From Sipunculus nudus (lineage: Eukaryota > Annelida > Sipuncula > Golfingiida > Sipunculidae): a stretch of DNA of 64,000 bases. Under the pieces are notes generated by a model. That model did no database searches. It was not told where the DNA came from and worked only from the letters and a program-made list of their open reading frames with translations. The position numbers were made by a program, and so were the translations under genes. The stretch spans positions 11,119,019 to 11,183,018 of the forward strand of contig CM049306.1 in NCBI GenBank assembly GCA_026874595.1, written 5' to 3'. Below, one piece after another: positions 1 through 11,300 of this stretch (its first letter is position 1; each line of letters opens with the position of its first letter).

Positions 1-2378
1 GGAAATGACAGAATGTACATTAAAAATTGGCGACCAATTTCTTTACTTAATATAGATTATAAATTAGCCACAAAAGCAAAATCTAACAGATTTATTAAAA
101 TTTTGCACTCTATAATTCATTATAATCAACTTGGATTTCTGAAAGAGAGGTATATTGGAGAAGGAGTAAGAATAATTCAAGATATAATGGATCTTCTGAA
201 AAAAATAAATAAACCTGGCTTGATTGCTTGTATAGATTTTGAAAAAGCATTTGACACTTTGGAATGGGACTTTATTTTAAAATCTTTAGAAACTTTCAAT
301 TTTGGCAGGGATGCAATCAGATGGGTCAAGACATTCTACAATAACATTTTTTCATGTGTAATTAATCAGGGTGTCACTGGGGGGTATTTTGAAATCACAA
401 GAGGGGTACGCCAAGGAGATCCTCTATCACCATATCTTTTTATAATTGCCACCCAAATGTTGTCAATAGCTATAAGACATAATACAGAAATAAAAGGTAT
501 AAAATTAGACAATAACTATGAAATCAAACTTGTTCAGTATGCAGATGATTTAACACTCTTACTGAAGGACATAGTCTCTGGACAGAAAGTATTTCAGCTC
601 CTTGAAGAATTTAGTGTGGTATCTGGCCTAAAAATCAACCAAAATAAAACAGAAATAATGTGGATTGGATCAAACCGAAACAGGAAAGATAAACCTCTAA
701 CAGGTATATGGACCTCTAATTTAAAAATTGTAGGTATTACCTTTAATCATAACAAGCATAAAATGATTGAAGAAAACTTAAGACCTAAAATTGATGTGAC
801 TAAAAACACTTTTGCCTTATGGAAAACAAGAAACCTCACTTTAAATGGTAGAATACTTCTGGCCAAAAATTTGGGTTACTCATGATTTCAGTATGTACTA
901 TCGGTTATAGATGTTCCATGATGTTATATCAAAGAAATAAATAATCTTTTATATTCCTTTATTTGGAAAGGTAACCCAAAGGGTAGGATAAAAAGAGATA
1001 TTTTGAATTTGAGTTATGAGGAAGGGGGTCAAAAGATGCTTAATGTCCAATATATGGTTGATGCACAGAAAACTGTTTGGTTAAAGAGATATATATTAGG
1101 CAAAACCAAAGATTTTGTGAGGTTAATTGACAATTTATGTTAAGCTTATGGAGGTCTGGCACTACTTATGAAATGTTCCTACTCTGAAAAGACCTTACAG
1201 AAAATGCCACCATTTTATAAAAACATGATGTTAGTGTGGGAAAATATCCGAGAAAATAAACATTCGGACATTATATGGAACAATAAAAATATACTGGTTG
1301 GAGGAAATTCAATTTACAACAACATTTTGTATAATATAGGTATAATATATGTCTCAGATCTTTATAATACTGAAGGTAACATTCCATTTGAAGTATGGGT
1401 TCATAAAGGGGAACCCATGTACTTATTTAATGTTTGGAGGGGTATTATAGCTGGAGTTAGAGCAAATTTTCATAATTAAAAAAAAAATGATACCAGTTAT
1501 GAAGAAGATCAAATTTTGTGTAATTTAGGGAAAAACATTAAACTATTGAGTACAATAACCTCTAAGTTAATATATGATACAATTATACAGAAAAAGGTCA
1601 CGGTCAATCATTGGGGTAAAGAGTTTTATTCGAAAGAGTATGACATTAAAGAAAGCCAGTGGTCATTAATTTTCAGGTTAGCCAAACAAGCCACTAAAGA
1701 CAAAAAACTTCAAGAATTGCAGTATAAAATACTGACTAGATCTCTAACAGTTAATGAATTGCTTTATAAGTGTGGCATAAAACAAGATGATTTATGTTCT
1801 TTTTGAACAGACAACAAGGAGACAATAGAACATCTGATGTATCAGTGTAAAGTAAGTAAATCATTTTGGGAACAATTAGAAGTTTGGATAAACACTCGGT
1901 CCGAAACCTTTATTCAGTTGAGTGAAAAAACTGTAATAATAGGAAGTATTGATACAAATTATCGGGATGTGATCAATGTAATAATATTATTAGGAAAGCA
2001 CTATTTATATTCTAATAGAATAGGAGGGAAAATTCAAGATTTGAATATTTTCATTTCAAAGGTAAGAGCATATATTAAAATTGAACAATACATATCACAT
2101 AAAGAACAAAAGGAAGAAGATTTTTTGGAATTATGGGGACAATTCTTAACAATGTAAAACTAGGACATTTTGTATATGTTCTCTGTAAAATGTATATATG
2201 TATAGTCTCTCATGCACATTTTAATTGCAATCATATACAAATTAGTTGTTTTTTTGTTTTTTTTCTACTTAGCCTTTCCATATTTTTCATTGTATTATGG
2301 CAAATTATATGGTGATATCCTGTGTGGATAATGCATGTACGAATAGATTTATACAAAAAATATTGAAAAAAAAAAACT
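1..2378 (+). mobile_element. Degenerate L1-like non-LTR retrotransposon (LINE), 3' part with reverse transcriptase
   Basis: An open frame at 13-885 encodes most of a reverse-transcriptase domain. It shows the entry block NWRPISLLN, motif A (ACIDFEKAFDTLEWDF), motif B (GVRQGDPLSPYLF) and the catalytic YADD of motif C. This order and spacing is that of L1/Tx1-type LINE ORF2. After a stop near 885 the frame survives only in pieces at 1168-1479, 1516-1806 and 1837-2157. A zf-RVT-like Cys/His block near 1795-1850 is interrupted by an in-frame TGA. The 3' end is AT-rich and finishes in an A-run at about 2367-2377. No endonuclease domain is visible; it would lie left of the window if present. The broken frames mean this copy is dead. 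Downstream sequence (2385-2732) belongs to another repeat family, so the LINE probably inserted into that element. Confidence 0.9.
13..885 (+). pseudogene. LINE ORF2 fragment: reverse transcriptase domain (no native start)
   Basis: A 290-residue open stretch covers the fingers and palm of a LINE reverse transcriptase. Residue blocks in order are WRPISLLN (~6), DFEKAFD (~75), RQGDPLSP (~132) and YADDL (~176). The two metal-binding aspartates of YADD and the aspartate of motif A are present, so this piece looks catalytically intact although its ORF is truncated downstream. The first ATG is only the first methionine in an ORF that enters from the left; it is not the native start. Confidence 0.88.
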
Positions 2379-2384
2379 TACAGA

Positions 2385-2732
2385 AATTACACTTAACAGT
2401 CTTAATTCCTGGCATGTATATAGAAAATATATATGAGAATACTCCTGGTAAATATTAAGAAAAACAGACAAGTGGTTTAGATGTTAGGCAGTCCTGAAGT
2501 ATGATAATAGGTTTTTAATGGAAATTTGAGGTTTTTCTTTAATTTCTTGAAGAAACGATGTCACAGTGACCTGGTTTTTGGTTTGGTAGGAGATCTTGGG
2601 AACATCTAACAGTATGCCATAATTTGGATTCGTAGGCATGACAGTTTCAAAACGTGCCAGTCAAACGGACGGACAGATGGACAATGGACCATGACTATAG
2701 CTCAGATGACTTACAGTCAGCTGAGCTAAAAA
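2385..2732 (-). mobile_element. Fragment of Helentron-like non-autonomous element (AGCTCAGCTGA family)
   Basis: The fragment ends with the inverted hairpin and tail of the family: CTCAGATGACTTACAG, then TCAGCTGAGCT, then AAAAA. Its body (about 2420-2700) resembles 45130-45476 and 26700-27046, including the phrases 'aggcagtcctgaagt' and 'ggtttttaatgg'. The other end is missing because the LINE abuts it. Orientation is assigned by taking TTTTTAGCTCAGCTGA as the 5' end. Confidence 0.7.
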
Positions 2733-3292
2733 TGTTAAAGCAGTCTTGCTGTTTAAAGAAATTTTAAGAAATTTCCATAACATTCTGTGATATCATGTTT
2801 CATGTCCAGTGTGTATACTATTACTATGAAACACCACTGACTAGTCTATACCAGTAGTCATAAACCATAATTTAAAATGAAATATCATGCAGAGCCAGCA
2901 TACCTGATACTATTAATTTGAGATTTGGATGGAGAGTTACCTAAATTTGTTATCATTCCCGCCTCCCGGTCTAGGGATCATAAGAAACCTTTTAACATGG
3001 TATACAAAATCAGAAATTTTTTTCAAATTTTGTCTGGATGTCTATTTACTGAGAAAAGCCTTTCACATTTGCTGATATCAACTTAAAATTGGGTACAATT
3101 TAGATGAAACAATCAATTTATGGGTTCAATATATTTCGAGATTATCCAGATACATCATACATGTATTTGATTTATCAACCATAACATTTATTGGTGTTGG
3201 TGGTTGTAGTCCCAAGTTTGACTCAGTATCTAATGATACATAAGAAATACTTGAAACAATAAATTTTAAGAATTTGTTATTGAAATTGAAAA
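2733..3292. other. Unassigned intergenic or ATRIP intronic DNA
   Basis: This stretch is AT-rich, without a convincing ORF or a repeat I can assign. The next ATRIP exon would be expected on the minus strand in this direction, but I found no matching coding block. Confidence 0.4.
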
Positions 3293-3615
3293 ACTAGGGA
3301 CCCATGGGTCTTGATACCGAGCTGAATTTGTCTATAAAAGATACTGGAGGTTTTGTATCAAATTTTTAATTACTCTGGGGGGGGGTACTTAAAAGCCCCA
3401 TAGCTTGGAGGATATGTGTTGCACTGACTTAATTTCAGGATTCCAGAAGTTCTTTCATTGACCTCCCTTGATGTTCACTTAGAAGCTCCTAGATTCAGCA
3501 GTTAAGAACTGTGCCTTGCTAATGCACAGATGGACGCCCGGATGGACGACAGACAAAGCACCATACCTATAAATCAGTTGACTTTCACTAAAGTTTCAGT
3601 CAGCTGAGCTAAAAA
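3293..3615 (-). mobile_element. Short complete Helentron-like element (AGCTCAGCTGA family)
   Basis: Both termini are visible. The low-coordinate end is ACTAG followed by the palindrome GGGACCCATGGGTC and then a GAGCTGA subterminal repeat. The high-coordinate end is TCAGCTGAGCT plus an A-run. The interior (3370-3600) resembles 56095-56300, sharing 'gccccatagcttg' and 'cattgacctccc'. The element stops 26 bp from the ATRIP 5' splice site at 3641/3640. Confidence 0.75.
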
Positions 3616-3641
3616 CTCTTGGAAAGTCATAGTGCTCATAC

Positions 3642-4061
3642 CTGCTTCTTGTAACTTTCCAGCTGTTCTTTCATTTTTTGCATCTGATTAGCAATGACAT
3701 CAGAACTTTTACCACAGCCGTCCACAGGTTTGGGCATCTGAAATAGCGATGTGGTTGCATCAAGCTGAAGTGACTGGTAGCCCTCTGAGGCAATACTGTT
3801 AATGGCAGCATTTGAGGTAGCACCTGGATTAACAATCTGACCATGAGCAGCAATCTTTTCAGGTATCTGTGTACTTGTGGCTATTGGTTTAACATCAGTC
3901 TCTAAAGCTTGAGAAGCCAGAAAATCAAATTCATCCAACTGATCTGCTGTAAAGTTGTCTTCCTCTTCTTCATCCCAGAAATCACCTCCTGCCTCTCTCC
4001 CGTGCAGGTGACTAGAGAGACGGCGACGCTTGTCTGGTGGGCCTCTCAAAGCCATCCTCAT
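3642..4061 (-). CDS. ATRIP: ATR-interacting protein (ATRIP), N-terminal coding exon
   Basis: This exon encodes 140 residues of the ATRIP N terminus. ATRIP is the obligate partner of the ATR kinase and brings it to RPA-coated single-stranded DNA during the checkpoint response. The diagnostic block is FTADQLDEFDFLASQAL (residues ~37-53), preceded by the acidic run DFWDEEEED. In known ATRIPs this acidic helix is the checkpoint recruitment domain that binds RPA70N. A basic KRRR follows the start, and residues 127-140 (MQKMKEQLESYKKQ) begin the expected coiled coil. The exon ends in phase 0 at CAG|GTATGA (donor 3641-3640). Upstream of the first ATG, TTTGTAG|G at 4066-4068 could be an acceptor, so a 5' UTR exon may precede it. 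The remaining exons (coiled coil and HEAT-like region) were not found. The family call rests on the recruitment motif and gene-start position. Confidence 0.88.
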
Positions 4062-4065
4062 AAGC

Positions 4066-5592
4066 CTACAAACAAGATCAATAATATCATTAACCTGGTG
4101 TATTTAATGTGGAGTCCATCCTAAGCAATCTTGTTTTCACATTTCCATTTAATTTTATATTCATGTGATGACTTACTGTCATTGATATTACTGATCTGTT
4201 TATGAGATGACAGGTCTTCCTTGTGAGAGCTGTTACCCAGACAATATTGAAGTCACAAAAGTCGATGAGATAGATGTTACATTGACTGACATCATCAACT
4301 GGAATCGCTGCACTGATGAATATATTGCAGTCATCGTGAACTCTCTTGCAATAGAACATGCTGACATGGGTACTGGTACAGACAACACATTCTATTTGGG
4401 AGAGCTCTCCAAAATTATGATAATTTAATTATTGTCAGGTGAGTAACAGTTTAGAGTAATATTGGTATTCTGATTGGCTGCACAGAACAATTATGCTCAT
4501 CATTAATCATTTAATGAATATTCTAAATTAAGTTCACGTAAAGTTCATGGTGAGGTCAATTTATGTGCTGTCAGTTCACTCAAGGGTGTTCTAAATAGAC
4601 AGATGGTCTTTCAGACAGGTTCCACTGTATATCAATTTCAAAAACACTTAAAACTTACAAACTAGTTATAATTGCTAGAGGAATTCCCATTCATGTGGCA
4701 GCCTGTTATAATGTTAGCATGCAAATCTGTATTACTAGTACTGGGTTGGTGTGTGTCAGTGTTTAAACAAACTTTAATGTTGAACATTGTCTCACAGGCA
4801 CTTAACATTGCCAGCGTCACTGGGCTTGTGGGTGACACATCCCGTCTGAATGCTGAAGGAGCATGGCTTAAAAAAATTGGCAATGACTATGTGTAAAACC
4901 CAGACCCCATGGACCCCAAGAGAATTCTATCATTCTTTAAATTCTCAGACAAATTTGTCAAGATATTTAAGCAGAAAAGTATATCTATAGACATATTTTA
5001 TATTATGCTTTGTTGAAAACATAAAAATAAATCTGTTTTGCACCATAATTTGACAATTTACACTGACACATGGATCCCACGGACACCTTTTGATTGCTCA
5101 TCGCTTTATTATGTTTTAGTACACTTTTTAACATTGCTAATTTGATTTGGTTAAATGTTTTTGAACCTGTATTTTTACATTTATGTCTTCTTTTTTATTC
5201 ATATTTTTATATATGCTATTTATTCCATATGCATGTCTACATCGTTTGAAAAGTATTTTAAGTGAATTCATAAAATCATTATTCCTGTTTCTAACACTGC
5301 TTGAAAATGAAATGCACATAATAAACCATTTTATGGGTAATTATGTTACTGCCATATTTAAGTTGCATGGTTGTTCAAATTAAGAGAAAAATGAAATGAT
5401 CACGAGACCTGTGTTTTGTTGAAGATCTATGGCACTAATATGTCTCAGGTCCACAATCATGACTAGTGGTGCAATTCATCAAATAAATCTCCCTTAATAT
5501 GCCTGTACTATTATATTTTCACCCACAATATCAAATAATCATATGTAATGTGCTGCATGGGTGATAATTCTTTTCTCATCAAGGCATAATTA
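4066..5592. other. Intergenic, nothing assigned
   Basis: No convincing gene is visible. Short ORFs such as 4207-4428 (+) and 4672-4896 (+) show no recognisable domain or splice context. The stretch may contain the ATRIP promoter and a non-coding first exon. Confidence 0.4.
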
Positions 5593-6847
5593 ACAAGGAC
5601 CTGTGGGTCATGGGGCTCAGCTGAAATTGATTCTTAGAATAATGGCATCAAATCCTGGTGGTTGAGCTAAATGTGCGCTTTAATTAACTACATGAAAGTT
5701 GTGGGAGCCTCATGATCACATATTTGCAAGAGTTTCAGTATTTCTACCAAGTGATTGGAATATGCATGTAAATATAATCAGAGAACTTATGAAACCCTCT
5801 AAATTATAGAATAATTGACATGAGCCAAAGTATAACAAGGAGTCTCTGTGGTTTCTGCTGGTTGCTGAAAAAATGTGAAATAATAAGATTCATCTTGTTT
5901 ATTGTACAGTTCTTTCAACAGAATGGGGTGGGGGAGGGAGGGAGAAGAGGGGGTTGAGAGGCAGAGAGAGGGAGAGAGACACAGAAAGGTTCTCTGTGGT
6001 TGTTACTGCTGACAGGCTGACCCGGCTCACCTAGACAAATGAAGCTGACCAGGAGTGAAGCAACTGCACAGCCAGGGGAGCTGAGGGCAGTACCAGCATA
6101 CTGCATACCACTGTTCTGGGCTGGCCTGATGTAAACAATACTTCACATGGTGCTTGAAAAATTGAATAAAATTTACAGTTTTTGATCAAATGGTTTCAAA
6201 TTTCAGATTATAAAAGATTTAATCCTTGAGTGTACAAGCTGTGAAAATTAAATTAACAGTGCTCAAGTTACATGAAGAAAATGTGCTATGGTTTATTTTG
6301 GGCAACATTTAAGATACTTATTAAACATTTATGCTAATAACTTAAATAATTTACAAAATATTATCCTACATTCAGGTATACAAATAAACCAAATTGCATA
6401 AAGATATATATGCTTGAAATAAGCTCTCTAGCCAAACAAATTATCATGTTGAGCAAGAAAATATATTTCCTGATTTTTTGACAAATTGCATTATGGTTGG
6501 GCCAATATTTTCAAAGATATACTCAAAATAGAAAAAATATGTATGAATGGTTATATCAAAATATAAATAGATATACAACGGCGGTTTTCAAAGTGTGCAG
6601 TTTTGAAGTGTAACAATAGGTTTTTACTGGAAAATGGAGGGTTTTCCTTAATTTCTCGAACAAATTAAGTCACAGTAATCCAGTTTCAGGTTTTGTACTT
6701 GTAGGAGAACTTAAGGACATCGAACTCTTTGTTGAATTTTGGATGCATAAGTCTAATGGTTTCAAAACGTGCCCTATTAATGGACGTCTGGACGGCTGAA
6801 GGACCAAGTCTATAGCTCAGAGGACTACTAGTCAGCCGAGCTAAAAA
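5593..6847 (-). mobile_element. Probable full-length Helentron-like element (AGCTCAGCTGA family)
   Basis: The low-coordinate end reads ACAAGGACCTGTGGGTC then GGCTCAGCTGA. The high-coordinate end reads TAGTCAGCCGAGCTAAAAA. Sequence near 6590-6830 matches other copies ('gtgtaacaataggtttttactgg', 'gtttcaaaacgtgcc'). The middle contains an unrelated-looking purine-rich block, so it may itself be interrupted. Confidence 0.6.
5920..5984 (+). repeat. Purine-rich (GGGA/GAGA) low-complexity tract
   Basis: About 65 bases are almost entirely G and A on the + strand, with several runs of three or more G. It could form a triplex or quadruplex; no function is implied. Confidence 0.7.
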
Positions 6848-7244
6848 TATGAGCAGTGGTTACTGAGGTCTTCCAAAATGGAACAACCCTTAAACTAAAG
6901 CAGTTTGGGTCCGTCTTCACCAAAATCCTTTTGTAAACTTAAATTTTTCATTGATTCGGCCATTAGCAAAGCTGCAACATTGACTTGGATGCATTCTTCC
7001 ATCAGAAACAGGTGTGGTTTTGTCAATATAAATAATAGAAAATATGATCCGTGGGTTCCAGGTCTTACACATGCCAAATAAATTACTGTCATCTTTGATG
7101 TTATTAGGTCAATGCCGTAGAACAAGTGTGAACTTAATATGACCTATTATCAGTGATTATCTAACAAAAGTAAATAGATTGATGTAAATTTATATCATAA
7201 TCAATGCTGTAGCTGAAACTGAGAGAGCAAGCATTATAAGTATA

Positions 7245-7463
7245 TCCCAAAGGGCACCGGACATTGATTTGATGTTTATTAAACAGTCTGGATGTTGAGT
7301 CAATGTTAATTCAAGGATGTCTGCACTGGACGTTGATTCAATGTTAATTCAATGTTGTCAATGTGATTTCAACATTAATTCAACGTTTACATTGAATTAA
7401 CGTTGAATCAACTTACAGACAACGTTGAATAAACATTGAATCAACGTCCAGTGCTCGTTGGGA
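7245..7463. mobile_element. Palindromic MITE built of CGTTGA/TTCAA words
   Basis: A 219-bp inverted-repeat element. The inner arms are exact for over 20 bp: GCACTGGACGTTGATTCAAT starts at 7323 and its reverse complement ends at 7454. A more diverged outer pair starts TCCCAA at 7245 and ends TTGGGA at 7463. The interior repeats GTTGATTCAA-type words in both directions. No coding capacity is present. No clear target-site duplication was seen. Confidence 0.7.
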
Positions 7464-7589
7464 CAATACAAGTTCCTGTGAATAGGATTTATTTTTCATA
7501 AACATATTTGATAACACTTTTTAACAGTCTTAACTTGCTTCACAATTGTTCACATACATAAATTCTCTGCTGTTTCTATTCTAGGTTCA

Positions 7590-8149
7590 AATGTAGGACG
7601 TGAACAGCTAGGTCGGGCCTGTCAAAGGTTTCCGAGCGCGAGCAGACATACAACTTGTAACGTTTTGCATCTTTTGGGTCATGGAATTTTATTGGTTAGG
7701 TATGATCTTGCCCAGACGGCAGCCAAAACTTTTCAACCAATTACAAGGCTCGACTCAAGCAGCGAGGGCCCTGCCAGAAATCTAACTTGAGCAAATGCAT
7801 GATTACCTGAGCCAAAGCCGGCTGAAATCGTTTTAATTTTGCATTTCTCACCAATTGGTAGTATGCAGTCCAGGAGTTTGACACAAGAAGTACATACAAT
7901 TAGCGAAATAAGTTTGTCAACGGCCAGTCAGTTACCCTTGTTGGTATCAGTTTTTCACATGTAAACAAAGTCAGCGCACATTGCCGCCATGGCATTGGGA
8001 ATGTTACAATAATCTCAAATAAATGCCAACCGAACGAAGTAGCAAATAAATCTTCGATATGGTTGATCTGATGTCAGTTTTGTTCATTACAAAAACACCT
8101 TTTCAATTCAATTTTGTCACAAAAATGCGTAAAATTATAGTTTATAATT
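7590..8149 (+). promoter_or_regulatory. Probable NDUFB11 promoter and 5' leader
   Basis: This is a less AT-rich, non-repetitive stretch directly upstream of NDUFB11, with CpG-containing words (CCGAGCGCGAGC) and three CCAAT/ATTGG boxes near 7690, 7736 and 7849. GCCGCCATGG at 7984-7993 is both a strong Kozak context and a YY1-like site. It opens a seven-codon upstream ORF (7989-8012) if transcription starts before it. A second out-of-frame ORF (8059-8256) overlaps the NDUFB11 start. The transcription start is not determined, so whether these uORFs are transcribed is inference. Confidence 0.45.
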
Positions 8150-8386
8150 ATGGCTTCAAGATTAGTTGTTGCCGTCAATGTCAAGGACAAGGTGATCATG
8201 GCTTCCCTGCTTCGAAACATCGCCCGGCAGGGTTGTCAACTTGTCGCCCGCAATAACAAAGTATACAGACAGAACATACACCCAAGATTACTTATTTCAA
8301 CTTCCAGGAAAAACAAAGATGCTGCAAGCATTTCAAATCATGACGAACCCGTGAAAGTTGAGGAAAATCTTGCAGATAAAGAAGAG
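8150..8386 (+). CDS. NDUFB11: NDUFB11 exon 1 (mitochondrial presequence)
   Basis: It encodes up to 79 residues and ends in phase 0 at GAAGAG|GTGAGA. Two in-frame starts exist, 8150 and 8198. From 8198 the N terminus is positively charged and amphipathic, rich in Arg, Leu and Ser, as expected of a matrix-targeting signal. The acidic stretch before the donor (HDEPVKVEENLADKEE) leads into the intermembrane or matrix-facing segment before the helix. Confidence 0.88.
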
Positions 8387-11300
8387 GTGAGAGCTCTGTC
8401 ACTTCACACTTGTCTCTGGTGTTCACCTCCGCCTGTATCAGTGTGTGCACAGGAAGAAACAAGGGGGGGGGGATAAAAGATTAAAACATTGAGGATACCC
8501 ATTCATGTTCTTAGGGTTTGAAAATCGCCTGGCTTGTTATTAAAAAAAGGCACGACAATAAGTTATAACTGGTGAAAGGGTAATTGGTTGTTATGGGTTC
8601 ATAACTGAAATGAGATTTCAGTTATGGGGATCCTCTTATGGAAAAGTGTAGCAGGGGTATATTGGGATATTTGCAAAATAAACAGAGAAAATGGAGGCAA
8701 TTTAGCAAATTTATTACCAATAATGGCTAATAAACTGTTCTGGAGTAAAAATAAATTATGTAGAAGTGCCCTTGTAAGGAAATTGTTAAGATTTCAACTC
8801 CTGTGTTTTTTTTAGCCTGCCATGTGGTCATGTTTATCTTTTGTCACATGACCCTGTCCTTGACCTTATTGATATGAGAAAAGTTGTCCTCTGATTATTG
8901 TTCCAAATAAATTATAGTAAATATTGTTTCCATAACTTCCATAGGCATATTTGTTAAAACCTTAAAAGATATAGCCATAAAATTATAAAGGACTTATTGA
9001 AGCCATATATTAATATAATAATTATTATCATTTACTCATAAGTATTATTCATGAAATAAGATTTTTTTAATAGATTTATTAGCAATAAATTACTCTGGTA
9101 CACCAGAGGTCAGGTCACAGGTCAGGTCATGGGTGACCAGAGTTCATGCCTCAGCAACATGGCTGTGTCAGTGATGGTCTTCTGCTCTTCTCTTCATGAT
9201 AAAATGCTGTTATATCATATATAACATAAACAGGAGACTCCACATGTGTGGAAACTGATATATAAAGGATATATAGGTAGAGTGAACATAGTTTAAGCTG
9301 CATCTTATTCTTAATTACTCTTTTATTCTTTCCTTCTGATAAATCAGAAGGACCGCTACAATATTTCGTAAGAACATATTCAAGGCTGAGTATGGAGCCC
9401 GGGTCACCTGGTGTGTAATTCTCAGCCTTGCACCAAGGCAAGGTAATTGGGTAGTGGCTGGGGCATATAGTTTTACTTTTACCCATGTTCGTCATTCTGT
9501 CCCTCCGTCATTCTGAAATCAAACAGTTGTACGGACTTTTTTCACAATGCCTGCAGATATTGGCCTGATTTTTGGTGTGTGGGCAGATAATGACCAGTTA
9601 CAGATCAAGTTCGCGTTTCGTCCCGGTTGACCTTCTTTTGAACGATTTACGCCCTCTGAACTTAGAAAATTTCATGAAAAATAGAAATTTTCATGACAAA
9701 TACACATGTACAGACTTTTTTTCACAATGCCTGCAGATACTGGCCTGATTTTTGGTGTGTTGCTTGATAATGACCCTTTACAGATCGAGTTTGCATTTTG
9801 CCCTTGTTGACCAACTTTTGACCATACGACACCTCCTGAACATAAAAAATTTTTCAAAATTTAACAAATGTTTCTAATTTGCCCCTGGCGGGGGCATTCG
9901 TGTCGTCCTGACACATCTCGTTTTATAAATGGGCTATATAAGTTATTATGGTATTGACAGTATTAACGCAAATGATAAACAAAAGTAATATTCTATAATA
10001 TAGAGATGTATAATTTTATAAAAATAAGGTTATATAATAAAAGGTGGTGTTGTTTGAGTCATTGTGGCTTAAAAATTGGTAATTGTGCATTTAATCGGGT
10101 TTTTGTAAAAGGCCTATTTTACCATTTTCAATGCATTATTTCCAAATATTGTTTATTCTGTAATAAGGAGAAATGTATACTTGTATAAGAATAAAGTGTT
10201 TGATAACTAATATATTTTAGATGTAATGAGCAAAAATGCTCAAATATAGCTTATTTTCTAGCAAATTCTTAGCAACGTCATTAACGTCATGCATAAGGTT
10301 ATGACAGACTATGAAAATCTGAGCCAATAAATTTGACTTTTGAGACATTTTGTCTCTCAAACAACTTAACCTTTCATTATAACCCTTATTTTTCTAAAAT
10401 TATTCCCCCTATATATCACAGAATATTACTTCAGTTTATAATTTGCATTAAGATTGTAAATTAAGCCACTAAAAAAAACCCCGCTAAAATGCACAGTTAC
10501 CTAAAAATGGACTGTTGGATCAAATTTTGCTCTTTTGCCATGACGTTATGCATGATGTTCATGACGTCGCCGGGAAAACAAGCAATATTTGAGCAATTTA
10601 TGTCATTATATGAAAAAAACCTTGGTTATAAAACTATATATATGCCTTATTCTTATATAAGTACACATTTCTTCTTATTATAGATCAACACGAATTTGGA
10701 AATAATGCGTTAACAATAAGTAATATAGGCTTTTTCTTTAAAAAAAACGTAAACTACACAATTACCTGTGAAAGTGCAGTATAGGAGACCTCACCTCAAA
10801 CGTTAATGGTGATGGTGACTGGCCCTTACTTAAGTTATTATATAAGGCTTTATTTTATTTTTGGCCCCATGGAAGGGAGCCGGGCCATGTCTGTCCTTTC
10901 GCAGAAATAGGTGACATTAAAGAGAGACACCAGGGTGGGCATTTTGAAAAAATATTAGTTGCCCCCTCCATAGTAAACTGTTCACCCGTCCGACATTGTT
11001 GAAGTCAGCAAAAACGTGTGATGGCAAATTTGATTGGTCAAAGGGGACATTCCTGGGGGACAGGGCATGGAAAATTTTTGTGGCCTGGGCACTGGCTGAC
11101 ATCACACGAGAGAAAAAAGGGGAAAAAAATACTGTTCTGTCCCCAGCTGTAAACAAAGCTGACCTTGCCGACCAATCAGAGGAGATTTTACTTATGGAAG
11201 TTCCTTTAGCAACGCAATGGCAAAAGTAACAGGAAAGTCCAACCCCTACAGGGTTTTTTTTTGGCTAAAAAATACACACAGGATATATTATTAATCCATG

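Noticed and set aside
10996-11229. Conserved protein-coding exon
   Set aside because: It lies inside an element with terminal inverted repeats and lacks flanking splice sites; no domain recognised.
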